In this document: positions 1 to 5,828 of the stretch, piece by piece
Layout: every line of letters begins with the position of its first letter
Numbering within the stretch: the first letter of the stretch is position 1
Assembly (NCBI GenBank): GCA_028711825.1
Contig: JAQTRM010000042.1
Coordinates: 1,535-9,975, forward strand
Direction of reading: 5' to 3'
DNA from: Candidatus Omnitrophota bacterium
Lineage (GTDB): Bacteria; Omnitrophota; Gorgyraeia; Gygaellales; Profunditerraquicolaceae
Length of the DNA stretch: 8,441 bases
The notes under the pieces: model-generated
Told to the model about the DNA's origin: nothing
Databases searched by the model: none
What the model saw: the letters and a program-made list of their open reading frames with translations, nothing else
Program-made: the position numbers and the translations under genes

Positions 1-1491
1 CAGAGAACTGTTGCCGAGAAAAATAAATTTCTCGCGCGGCAGGTCGGGCAATAGCCCGATGCGGACCGCTTTTTCGATATCCAGGCGCGAACCGAATCCT
101 CCGGAGATAAAGATCCTGGAGACTGCGGAAAGATCGAGGGATAAATGCCTGGCTAAAACCGCGCAAGCCGAATACACCGCTCCTTTGGAGCGCTTAAGGT
201 TTTCGATGTCTGTTTCGCTGACGACAATATCCTGTCCGGCGCGTGTTTCTTCTCCGGAAACCACGATAAATTCTTTACCGTTATCCGTGGAGCGAATATG
301 TTTTCCTTCGGCGCTGATTTTGCCGTTCTTATCGATAATGCCTCGCTGGAGCATTTCGCTCAAGAGGTCGATGTAGCCGGACCCGCATATCCCGCGCGCG
401 GGGTCCCCGGATACCGTAAGATATGCTGATTTAAATGTTTTACTGTCGATCTCTACCTTCTGGATCGCCCCGCTTACCGCCCGCATGCCGCAGGACAGCC
501 CGCTTCCTTCGAATGCCGGCCCCGCGGAAGCCGCGCAGGCGGCCAGGTATTCCCGGCTGCCTAGGACGATCTCCCCGTTGGTGCCGATGTCGATCAACAT
601 ACAGAGCGGTTCCTCCCGGTAAAACCCGGCGGCGAGAACCCCGGAAACGGTATCCCCTCCGATATAGCCGGATACCCCTGGAATACACTTTAAAATTCCC
701 GCGGGATTGATCTTTATCCCCGCTTTTTTTGCCGTAAGCGTCGGGAACGAAGGAACTGAAAGCTGCGGCTGGCGCCGGATCCACGCGGGGTCAATCTTTA
801 AAAGCAGGTGTATCATGGTGGTGTTTCCTGAGCAGAGAATACCGTGGATCTCTTTAAGGGGAATTTTATTTTCTTCCGCCAGAGATTCGATAATACGGCC
901 CATGGATTCCAGGACCGCCCGGTTTAATTTTTTAAGGCCGCCGGGTTTTTCCGCGTAAACGATACGGGTGATGATGTCGCTTCCGAAAGCCGCCTGCCGG
1001 TTCCCTGAAATTTTAGTCCCCAGGATTTTTCCGGTATTTAAATCTGTTAATTGGCCTGCTACGGTGGTGGTCCCGATATCGAAAGAAAACCCGAAATTAA
1101 AAACGGAACCTTTCGGGGAAGCAAAAAGCGGTGAGTGTTTAAATTCTCCTTCTTTTGTTTCCGGCATGATTCCGGAAGGTTCTTCCGCGGTAAAGGCGTC
1201 GAAAGCGGCCCGTGAATTTTCCGGGACTTCTATCTCAAGATCGCCGCGGATCACCGTAAGACAGGCGGGAAAGACCTTGTTTTTTCTTTCCCGGGGGGAG
1301 ATCAGACCGCTGGTAAGGATGTCGGGCGCCCCTTTTAAAACCCGCACTTTGCATTTTCCGCAGGTGCCTTCTCCGCCGCAGGAAGAGTTAATGTCGATTC
1401 CCGCGGAAACGGCGGCATCGAGAACGGTTTTTCCTTCTTCGGCTTCCACCGTAAGATTATCGGGCCTGAAGATAATTTTGAATTTTCGCAT
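1..1491 (-). CDS. RACo-like corrinoid protein reductive activator (2Fe-2S + ASKHA/DUF4445), 3' end cut by window
   Basis: This gene encodes an ATP-dependent reductive activator of corrinoid proteins (RACo family). Such proteins return inactive Co(II) corrinoid to Co(I) at the expense of ATP. The frame is open for 497 codons from the ATG at 1491 to the window edge with no stop, so the C-terminus is missing. An N-terminal ferredoxin domain (about residues 1-88) has four cysteines, C38, C44, C47 and C77, in the CX5CX2C...C arrangement of a 2Fe-2S cluster. A linker follows, then an actin-like ATPase (ASKHA) core from about residue 135. Its motifs are DIGTTTVAG (138-146), SGNTTM (221-226), IDIGTNGE (300-307), GPAFEG (324-329) and SGGFGSR (463-469). 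Start choice: the ATG lies 5 bases after the acsC stop, and the N-terminus aligns with the ferredoxin fold; the Shine-Dalgarno site is weak, suggesting translational coupling. Adjacency to acsC suggests the CFeSP is its substrate (inference). Characterised members run to roughly 600 residues or more (from memory), so a substantial C-terminal part lies outside. Confidence 0.9.
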   Translation of the reverse strand, partial: MRKFKIIFRPDNLTVEAEEGKTVLDAAVSAGIDINSSCGGEGTCGKCKVRVLKGAPDILTSGLISPRERKNKVFPACLTVIRGDLEIEVPENSRAAFDAFTAEEPSGIMPETKEGEFKHSPLFASPKGSVFNFGFSFDIGTTTVAGQLTDLNTGKILGTKISGNRQAAFGSDIITRIVYAEKPGGLKKLNRAVLESMGRIIESLAEENKIPLKEIHGILCSGNTTMIHLLLKIDPAWIRRQPQLSVPSFPTLTAKKAGIKINPAGILKCIPGVSGYIGGDTVSGVLAAGFYREEPLCMLIDIGTNGEIVLGSREYLAACAASAGPAFEGSGLSCGMRAVSGAIQKVEIDSKTFKSAYLTVSGDPARGICGSGYIDLLSEMLQRGIIDKNGKISAEGKHIRSTDNGKEFIVVSGEETRAGQDIVVSETDIENLKRSKGAVYSACAVLARHLSLDLSAVSRIFISGGFGSRLDIEKAVRIGLLPDLPREKFIFLGNSSL

Positions 1492-1496
1492 GGCTG

Positions 1497-2837
1497 TTAT
1501 GGAACCCGCATCAGGTTCTTTAAGAAAGCCGGTATCCCGGAAGCCTCTTTGGGCCCCACGGTGATCTTGAACCCGGACCGTTCCTGGAGTTCACCGCTGA
1601 TCATGGCGACATACCCGGGGATGATGATATTTTTACCGTCACTTAATTCTTTCAGGCGGTTTTCGTTTAACGCCCGGCTGATCGTCTCGGCGTTGAATTT
1701 TTCCGCCGCCCAGGCGGTAAGCACCGACATCCCCTGGGTATCCACGCTTAAAATGTGAGCGGGGATTTTACTGCCTTCCACTTCCCCCAGGACAGTGTAA
1801 TAACTTAAAGAAAAATTGGTAGTGATCAGCACCGGAGAAGAAGCATCCGTTTTTCCCACAGAATATATTTTAGGTTCGACCTGCAGGGGTTTCTGGGGGT
1901 CGGTATAAAGATTTTGCCTGAGGGTAAGGATCGAAAGCGCCTCTTCCTTCCGCAGGTTTTTAACCAGTATGATGCCGGCGTATTTGGCCAGGTAATCCCC
2001 CGCTTCCAGCGCTTCCCGGAAGGGATCTTCATTCTCGGCGATTGCCAGCGCGGGAAAACCCAGCGCGCGGTTTTTTTTCTTCAGCGCCTGGCGGCGGATC
2101 TGCGTGAGGTCCCATATTTTTTCCGCGGGAGGTTTTGCCCCCGTATCGAGGACGATTTGTTTTATTCCCTCCTTTTCAAGTTCCCCGGAGATCCAGCTTA
2201 GTTTTTCAAGATCCTGTGCCATAACTACCAGCGGCAGGTTTAATTTTTTAGCGATCGCTCCGGCGGCGGCGTAGTTATCTTCTTTCGCCGCATAAAGCAG
2301 CGGATTACGCTGCCGGCAGGCTTGCGCCGCTTTCTCCAGCGCGGAAAGATCGCCGCTCATCAACATCAGGGGCATCCCGGTACTGGAGGTGACGGTTTCC
2401 AGCGCTTTAAGGAATCTTTCACCGTCTTTATTTTGTCTTAAGCTGATGAGGTTCAGGTTTAGTTCCTGCCCGACACGGGTAAAACGCATTTCTTCTATTT
2501 CCTCCAGGCGTTTCTTTATCGCTTCGTCGTTGAGGGAGTCTTCGATTATAAAACCGATTGCGGCGGGGTTGCGGAATTTTTCTTCATGGCGGAAGATCAC
2601 GGTTTCATTGCCGATTTCAAATTGTTTGTCCCCGTATCCGATATTTACCGGGCGGATCGGCGGCAGGGCCTGTTCTTCCAATATGCGCCTGGATTCTGCG
2701 GAGATAAAAGGACATTTTTCAATCGGCAGTGATTTCCTGGCCAGCTGCATCGCGAAAGCCAGGCAGGTTGCCAGGCCGCATTGGCGGCAGTTCGTCTTGG
2801 GCAGTAATTTATAGATGTCAAGTCCCGATAAAGCCAT
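1497..2837 (-). CDS. acsC: Corrinoid iron-sulfur protein large (gamma) subunit AcsC, acetyl-CoA synthase/decarbonylase pathway
   Basis: This is the large subunit of the CFeSP, which carries a methyl group on cobalamin from methyltetrahydrofolate methyltransferase to acetyl-CoA synthase in the Wood-Ljungdahl pathway; it is cytoplasmic. The protein has 446 residues, the usual family length. The N-terminal 4Fe-4S domain has C17, C20, C25 and C42 (CX2CX4CX16C), the family signature. A TIM-barrel region (about 90-310) follows. The C-terminal cobalamin-binding domain (about 325-446) shows TTNFSLSYYTVLGEVE (339-354), GYVAMISGEL (408-417) and VGPKEASGIP (427-436), all close to the family pattern. The ATG is one base after the larB stop, with a GGAG ribosome site (2843-2846) inside the end of larB, so the two are probably coupled. 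The RACo-like gene follows after 5 bases. The partner small subunit (acsD), acsB and acsE are not in this window. No truncation or frameshift is visible. Confidence 0.95.
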   Translation of the reverse strand: MALSGLDIYKLLPKTNCRQCGLATCLAFAMQLARKSLPIEKCPFISAESRRILEEQALPPIRPVNIGYGDKQFEIGNETVIFRHEEKFRNPAAIGFIIEDSLNDEAIKKRLEEIEEMRFTRVGQELNLNLISLRQNKDGERFLKALETVTSSTGMPLMLMSGDLSALEKAAQACRQRNPLLYAAKEDNYAAAGAIAKKLNLPLVVMAQDLEKLSWISGELEKEGIKQIVLDTGAKPPAEKIWDLTQIRRQALKKKNRALGFPALAIAENEDPFREALEAGDYLAKYAGIILVKNLRKEEALSILTLRQNLYTDPQKPLQVEPKIYSVGKTDASSPVLITTNFSLSYYTVLGEVEGSKIPAHILSVDTQGMSVLTAWAAEKFNAETISRALNENRLKELSDGKNIIIPGYVAMISGELQERSGFKITVGPKEASGIPAFLKNLMRVP

Positions 2838-2838
2838 T

Positions 2839-3510
2839 TTATCTCCGGTTTATGAGGCCGGCGAAATATCCCGCCCCGAATCCGTTGTCGATATTCACTA
2901 CGCCTACCCCCGGAGAACACCCGTTAAGCATCGTTAAGAGCGCAGCTAATCCGGAGAAGCTCGAGCCGTAACCACAGCTGGTGGGGACCGCCACGATCGG
3001 GGCCTTGACCAGGCCGCTGATCAGGCTGGAAAGCGCTCCTTCCATTCCCGCCACCACCACTATTACGGAGGCCTTTTTTAACTGGCCGATATTGTGCATC
3101 AGGCGGTGCACTCCGGCCACTCCCACGTCGTAGAGTTTTTCCACCCGGTTACCCATCGCCTGCAGGGTTAACACGGCCTCTTCTGCGATGGGGATGTCGC
3201 TGGTGCCGGCTGAAACTACCAATACGGTCCCGGGGGCAAGCCGTTTCGGTTTTTTCAGATAATATCCTATTTTTGCCAGGGAGTTATATTTTAAAGCCGG
3301 AATGTTCTTTTTTAAGAAAGCGAAGGTATTTTTATCAAGCTTGGTAAGCAGCAGTTCTTCTCCGGAGGAAACGATGTTTCCGGCGATTTTTTTCAGAAAT
3401 TGTTTTTCTTTGCCCGGGCAGAAGATAACTTCGGGGAATCCTTTCCTTTTTCTTCTCGCGGTATCGATTTTGGCGAACCCCAAATCGCAGTAACCTTTGT
3501 CTTCAGGCAT
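2839..3510 (-). CDS. larB: LarB, pyridinium-3,5-biscarboxylic acid mononucleotide synthase (nickel-pincer cofactor), short N-terminus
   Basis: LarB carboxylates nicotinic acid adenine dinucleotide and releases AMP, the first step in making the nickel-pincer nucleotide cofactor used by LarA-type enzymes. The 223-residue protein has a short N-terminal part with the family phrase GFPEVIF (24-30). A PurE/AIR-carboxylase-like domain follows (about 92-223) with SAGTSDIPIAEEA (100-112), DVGVAGVHR (128-136), GMEGAL (155-160), PTSCGYG (176-182) and the tail VVNIDNGFGAG (204-214). C198 in LNGC matches the cysteine reported to bind the substrate covalently in Lactobacillus LarB (family knowledge). The start is firm: an in-frame TAG lies 10 codons upstream with no start codon between. 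The protein is thus about 25 residues shorter than typical LarB, lacking the usual N-terminal lead-in. It begins 4 bases after the HTH gene and ends one base before acsC. No larA, larC or larE is in the window. A changed role is possible, but the core residues look intact. Confidence 0.9.
   Translation of the reverse strand: MPEDKGYCDLGFAKIDTARRKRKGFPEVIFCPGKEKQFLKKIAGNIVSSGEELLLTKLDKNTFAFLKKNIPALKYNSLAKIGYYLKKPKRLAPGTVLVVSAGTSDIPIAEEAVLTLQAMGNRVEKLYDVGVAGVHRLMHNIGQLKKASVIVVVAGMEGALSSLISGLVKAPIVAVPTSCGYGSSFSGLAALLTMLNGCSPGVGVVNIDNGFGAGYFAGLINRR
2843..2846 (-). promoter_or_regulatory. Shine-Dalgarno site of acsC within the end of larB
   Basis: GGAG lies 5 bases before the acsC ATG at 2837 and within the last codons of larB, whose stop codon ends one base before that ATG. 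The arrangement supports one transcript and coupled translation of larB and acsC. Confidence 0.6.
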
Positions 3511-3514
3511 CTCT

Positions 3515-3832
3515 TTATAATCCTTGATATACCAGGTATCCTAAGAGGATTATAAGTACGAGCGCGAAAATATAAAAATCGTTGAAGTAGAAGAAATCCC
3601 GGACCCTGCCTTTTAAGGTGCCGGCATCTTCCGACTGGACCGGTTTAAGGCGCTCGGGATTTTTCTTATACTGCTCAACCTGCTCTTTTTTAAATCTTAG
3701 GTATACTCCGGCCACCTTATAACCCGGGATCGCCCCTTTTTCAGTAAGGTCCAGGACATCCTTTTCCGAAATCCCCAGTATCGTCGAAACTTCCCTTACG
3801 GTGAGCATTTTTTCTTCAGTCATTTTTTCCAC
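3515..3832 (-). CDS. Excisionase-type helix-turn-helix protein with C-terminal membrane anchor
   Basis: This small protein (105 residues from a GTG at 3832, 102 from the ATG at 3823) has an N-terminal excisionase/MerR-like winged HTH domain at about residues 9-56. It shows the typical LTVREVSTILG...KGAIPGYKV...LRFKKEQVEQY layout. A charged linker (57-80) and one hydrophobic segment (about 84-102, with IFALVLIILLGYLVY) at the very C-terminus follow. The predicted topology is tail-anchored, with the HTH domain in the cytoplasm. The ATG at 3823 has a weak GTGG site 5 bases upstream; the GTG at 3832 lies 3 bases after the bactofilin stop. Either is possible, and an ATG at 3808 would still keep the HTH core. 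It sits between the bactofilin and larB with gaps of a few bases. I do not recognise a named family for the whole protein. It could be a membrane-bound regulator or, like RodZ, use its HTH to bind a cytoskeletal protein; the bactofilin neighbour favours the latter (inference). Confidence 0.8.
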   Translation of the reverse strand: MEKMTEEKMLTVREVSTILGISEKDVLDLTEKGAIPGYKVAGVYLRFKKEQVEQYKKNPERLKPVQSEDAGTLKGRVRDFFYFNDFYIFALVLIILLGYLVYQGL

Positions 3833-3835
3833 GGG

Positions 3836-4339
3836 TTATTTGGCGATCTTCCCGGACGCTACCCAGGAATCTACGGCCTTGCGCTCGAATTTCCAGTCGT
3901 CGTTTTCTTTAGTCGCCGGGATCTTCCCGGAATTAGCCCATTCGGTGATCATGTTTAATTCCACTTCCAGGTATTTCGCCAGCTGCTCGGAATTAAGAAA
4001 GTCGTGAAGCATGGAGCACCTTCCTTCAAACACCGCGCCCTCGGTGATATTAAGTTTCGCCGGGTAGATATCGCCTTCGACGACTGCCTGCGGCAGCAGG
4101 GTCAACCTTTCTTTGGCGGTGATCTTCCCTTTTACCCGCCCGCCGACAATAATATTATCTCCCACGATGTCGGCATTGATCATCGCGGTGTTGCCGATTG
4201 TGAGATTGCCGCGCGTATCGAGATTACCCTCGAATTTCCCGTTGATTTTCAGATTAACCGGGTCTTTGAAACTTAAAGTCCCCTGCATTGCCGCGTCGAC
4301 ATCCAGTGTTTTCTCTTCAAGGTTCTTTCTAAACGCCAT
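3836..4339 (-). CDS. Bactofilin (polymer-forming cytoskeletal protein) with C-terminal excisionase-like HTH domain
   Basis: Bactofilins polymerise without nucleotide into filaments that organise cell-wall enzymes and cell shape. Residues about 14-110 of this 167-residue protein are a bactofilin domain. It shows the repetitive beta-helix rhythm of short hydrophobic strands with glycine turns, for example INGKFEGNLDTRGNLTIGN (32-50), VGGRVKGKITA (65-75) and VVEGDIYPAKLNITEGAVFEG (split across 86-106). Residues about 114-164 form a second domain resembling the excisionase-family winged HTH, with LNSEQLAKYLEVE (115-127), SGKIPA (137-142) and a WKFERKAVDSW ending (149-159). This appended domain is unusual for a bactofilin. 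The ATG at 4339 has an excellent AAGGAGG site 6 bases upstream, inside the end of mgtC, which it overlaps by 11 bases. The next gene downstream carries the same type of HTH domain fused to a membrane anchor. The bactofilin call is firm; the HTH call rests on pattern matching and could be a protein-binding rather than DNA-binding domain. Confidence 0.9.
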   Translation of the reverse strand: MAFRKNLEEKTLDVDAAMQGTLSFKDPVNLKINGKFEGNLDTRGNLTIGNTAMINADIVGDNIIVGGRVKGKITAKERLTLLPQAVVEGDIYPAKLNITEGAVFEGRCSMLHDFLNSEQLAKYLEVELNMITEWANSGKIPATKENDDWKFERKAVDSWVASGKIAK

Positions 4340-4775
4340 TTTTCGCCTCCTTTGAAAGGGGAATCTCCAGGTAACGTAAAAAATGCAGTGAAAGCAGGAC
4401 CAGAACCGTGGTATAAACAGCGATCTTGATGCAACCTACTCCTATCGCCAGTCCGATTCCCGCGACTACCCAAAGGCTGGCGGCGGTAGTCAGGCCCCTT
4501 ACCCGGTCGGATTCACGAATGATCGTTCCTGCTCCCAGAAAACCTATTCCCGTGACTACCCCGGCTGCGATACGCACCGGATCCAGCGGCACCTGATCTT
4601 TATATATATCAAAAACATACAGCGATGTCAACATGATAAGGCAGCTGCCCAGGGCTACCAGGATATGGGTGCGTAATCCGGCATCCCTGCGGTGTACCTG
4701 TCTTTCCAGTCCGATCAAGCCGCTCACAACCAGGGTTAACAGCAGGCGTATGATTATCTGTGTATCTGTAGGCAT
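4329..4775 (-). CDS. MgtC/SapB family inner-membrane protein
   Basis: This is a 148-residue MgtC/SapB family membrane protein. Signature stretches are GLIGLERQ (19-26), GLRTHILVALGSC (33-45), AGVVTGIGFLGAGTI (71-85) and VRGLTTAASLWVVAGIGLAIG (92-112). About five hydrophobic segments are visible (roughly 7-23, 36-55, 68-86, 96-112 and 114-133). Only the membrane domain is present; the C-terminal ACT-like soluble domain of longer MgtC proteins is absent, as in many short family members. In Salmonella, MgtC lowers F-ATP synthase activity and helps growth at low magnesium; most other homologues have no proven role, so no specific function should be assumed. The start is the ATG at 4775 with a strong AGGAGGT site (4780-4786). 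It is the first gene after the 87-base gap downstream of tsaD and overlaps the bactofilin gene by 11 bases, so co-expression with the cytoskeletal genes is likely. Confidence 0.9.
   Translation of the reverse strand: MPTDTQIIIRLLLTLVVSGLIGLERQVHRRDAGLRTHILVALGSCLIMLTSLYVFDIYKDQVPLDPVRIAAGVVTGIGFLGAGTIIRESDRVRGLTTAASLWVVAGIGLAIGVGCIKIAVYTTVLVLLSLHFLRYLEIPLSKEAKNGV
4346..4352 (-). promoter_or_regulatory. Strong Shine-Dalgarno site of the bactofilin gene, inside mgtC
   Basis: AAGGAGG lies 6 bases before the bactofilin ATG at 4339, within the last codons of the mgtC-like gene. It decides the start and suggests that bactofilin is translated efficiently in its own right although the two genes overlap. 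Confidence 0.75.
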
Positions 4776-4779
4776 TTTT

Positions 4780-4786
4780 ACCTCCT
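4780..4786 (-). promoter_or_regulatory. Strong Shine-Dalgarno site of the mgtC-like gene
   Basis: AGGAGGT lies about 5 bases before the ATG at 4775 and fixes that start. It is stronger than the sites of most neighbours, which fits a gene beginning after a gap rather than one coupled to an upstream stop codon. Confidence 0.75.
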
Positions 4787-4799
4787 ATTTTATACCTTT

Positions 4800-4844
4800 G
4801 CCGCTTGAAAATTTCCGGCACTTTAAGGCCGGGATTAAAGCGGC
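4800..4844 (-). other. Nested inverted repeat in the tsaD-mgtC gap
   Basis: The 87-base gap holds a two-level dyad. The outer arms are 4800-4806 and 4838-4844 (GCCGCTT/AAGCGGC, 7 pairs); the inner arms are 4815-4819 and 4828-4832 (5 G/C-rich pairs) around an 8-base loop. No run of T follows it on the transcribed strand, so it is not a classical intrinsic terminator. It could be an RNA processing or stability element, a partial terminator, or an operator ahead of mgtC. The arms are visible in the sequence; the role is unknown. Confidence 0.4.
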
Positions 4845-4862
4845 TCAATATCAATTCTGAAT

Positions 4863-5828
4863 TTAACCTTTAAACCGCGGTATGCGGGATTGATATAAAT
4901 AACCGCCTAATCCGGCAATCATCGCTGCATTATCCATGCATAAACGGATGTCGGGAAAAAGACAGGTTACCCCTTCTTCGCGGGCGGCGGATACCAGCCT
5001 TTGCCGCAGGCAGGAATTGGCCGCCACCCCTCCTCCGACCAGGAGGGTTTTGGTTTTTCTAATTCTGCAGGCAAGAAGAGATTTATCCGTTAAATTTTTT
5101 ATAACGCTTTCCTGAAAAGACGCGGCCAGGTCGGCCTTCAAGCGGGGAGTAAGTTTCCTGTTCTTTAAGTAATATAAAACCGCGGTTTTAATGCCGCTGA
5201 AACTGAAATCCAGCCCGTTTTTCATCCCCGGGAAGGAAAATTTTATCTTTTGTTTATCGCCTTGTCCGGCTATTTTTTCGATCAAGGGGCCCCCGGGATA
5301 ACCCAGCCCCATGATCTTGGCGACTTTATCGAAAGCTTCTCCGCAGGCATCATCGCGGGTTTGTCCTAAAAGCCGTATCGCGGAGAAATCCTTAAGGTAA
5401 AAAAGCGAGGTATGCCCCCCGGATACTACCAGCGCGACAGCCGGAAAAACAATTTTTTTGTGGCTTAGGGCATTTGCGTAGATGTGTCCGTAAACATGGT
5501 CGATCTCCGCCAGCGGTTTACCCAGCCCGGCAGCCAGCCCCCTGGCAAAAGCGGTCCCCACGGTCAATGATCCGGGGAGCCCCGGATGCCCGGTGAAAGC
5601 GATTAAACCGATTTTTTCCGGCTTAATCCCCGCTTCCTTCAGCGCTTCCTGAAAAACTCCGGCGATGCTTTCCAGCTGCATACGCGAAGCGATCTCCGGA
5701 ATTACCCCGCCGTGCCGGCAATGCAGCTTCAGGCTGCTGGCGATGATATTGGAAAGGACTGTTTTTTCGTCTTTTACCAGCGCCACCCCGGTTTCATCGC
5801 AGGAGCTTTCGATCCCCAGAGTGATCAT
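4863..5828 (-). CDS. tsaD: TsaD, tRNA N6-threonylcarbamoyladenosine transferase subunit
   Basis: TsaD transfers threonylcarbamoyl from threonylcarbamoyl-AMP to A37 of ANN-decoding tRNAs, working with TsaB and TsaE in bacteria. The 321-residue protein has the ASKHA fold: GIESSCDETGVA (5-16), GGVIPEIASR (40-49), the metal-binding HVYGH (H111 and H115), SGGHTSL (136-142), GGGVAANSCLR in the C-terminal third, and DNAAMI (299-304) with the third metal ligand D299. The length is slightly short compared with roughly 335-350 in common model bacteria. The phosphate-loop region reads FTGHPGLPGSLTVG (78-91), whereas the usual form is closer to VTxGPGLxGSLLVG, so a histidine replaces the first glycine. 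The ATG at 5828 overlaps the TGA of the upstream deacetylase gene (ATGA), indicating translational coupling. The gene is essential in most bacteria. No tsaB or tsaE is in the window. Confidence 0.95.
   Translation of the reverse strand: MITLGIESSCDETGVALVKDEKTVLSNIIASSLKLHCRHGGVIPEIASRMQLESIAGVFQEALKEAGIKPEKIGLIAFTGHPGLPGSLTVGTAFARGLAAGLGKPLAEIDHVYGHIYANALSHKKIVFPAVALVVSGGHTSLFYLKDFSAIRLLGQTRDDACGEAFDKVAKIMGLGYPGGPLIEKIAGQGDKQKIKFSFPGMKNGLDFSFSGIKTAVLYYLKNRKLTPRLKADLAASFQESVIKNLTDKSLLACRIRKTKTLLVGGGVAANSCLRQRLVSAAREEGVTCLFPDIRLCMDNAAMIAGLGGYLYQSRIPRFKG

Noticed and set aside
440..784. A 114-codon open frame on the minus strand
   Set aside because: It overlaps the RACo-like gene in another frame and is an arginine- and glycine-rich shadow; the main frame is open through the whole region.
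968..1564. A 198-codon open frame on the plus strand
   Set aside because: It lies opposite the RACo-like gene, whose frame carries clear 2Fe-2S and ASKHA motifs. The plus-strand translation shows no recognisable domain and has the composition of an antisense shadow.
2389..2814. A 141-codon open frame on the plus strand
   Set aside because: It is antisense to the N-terminal third of acsC, which is firmly identified by its iron-sulfur motif. The translation is serine/arginine-rich without domain features.
3515..4339. Excisionase-like domains as evidence of a prophage or integrated element
   Set aside because: No integrase, attachment-site repeats, phage genes or obvious composition shift are present. 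The domains are fused to a bactofilin and a membrane anchor within a housekeeping cluster.
4787..4794. TATAAAAT on the minus strand as a -10 promoter box for mgtC
   Set aside because: It directly abuts the Shine-Dalgarno site, so a transcript starting about 7 bases downstream would lose the ribosome site, and no good -35 hexamer stands at the right spacing.
4800..4844. Intrinsic terminator after tsaD
   Set aside because: A G/C-rich stem is present, but no T-run follows on the transcribed strand or on the other strand, so it is listed only as an inverted repeat.
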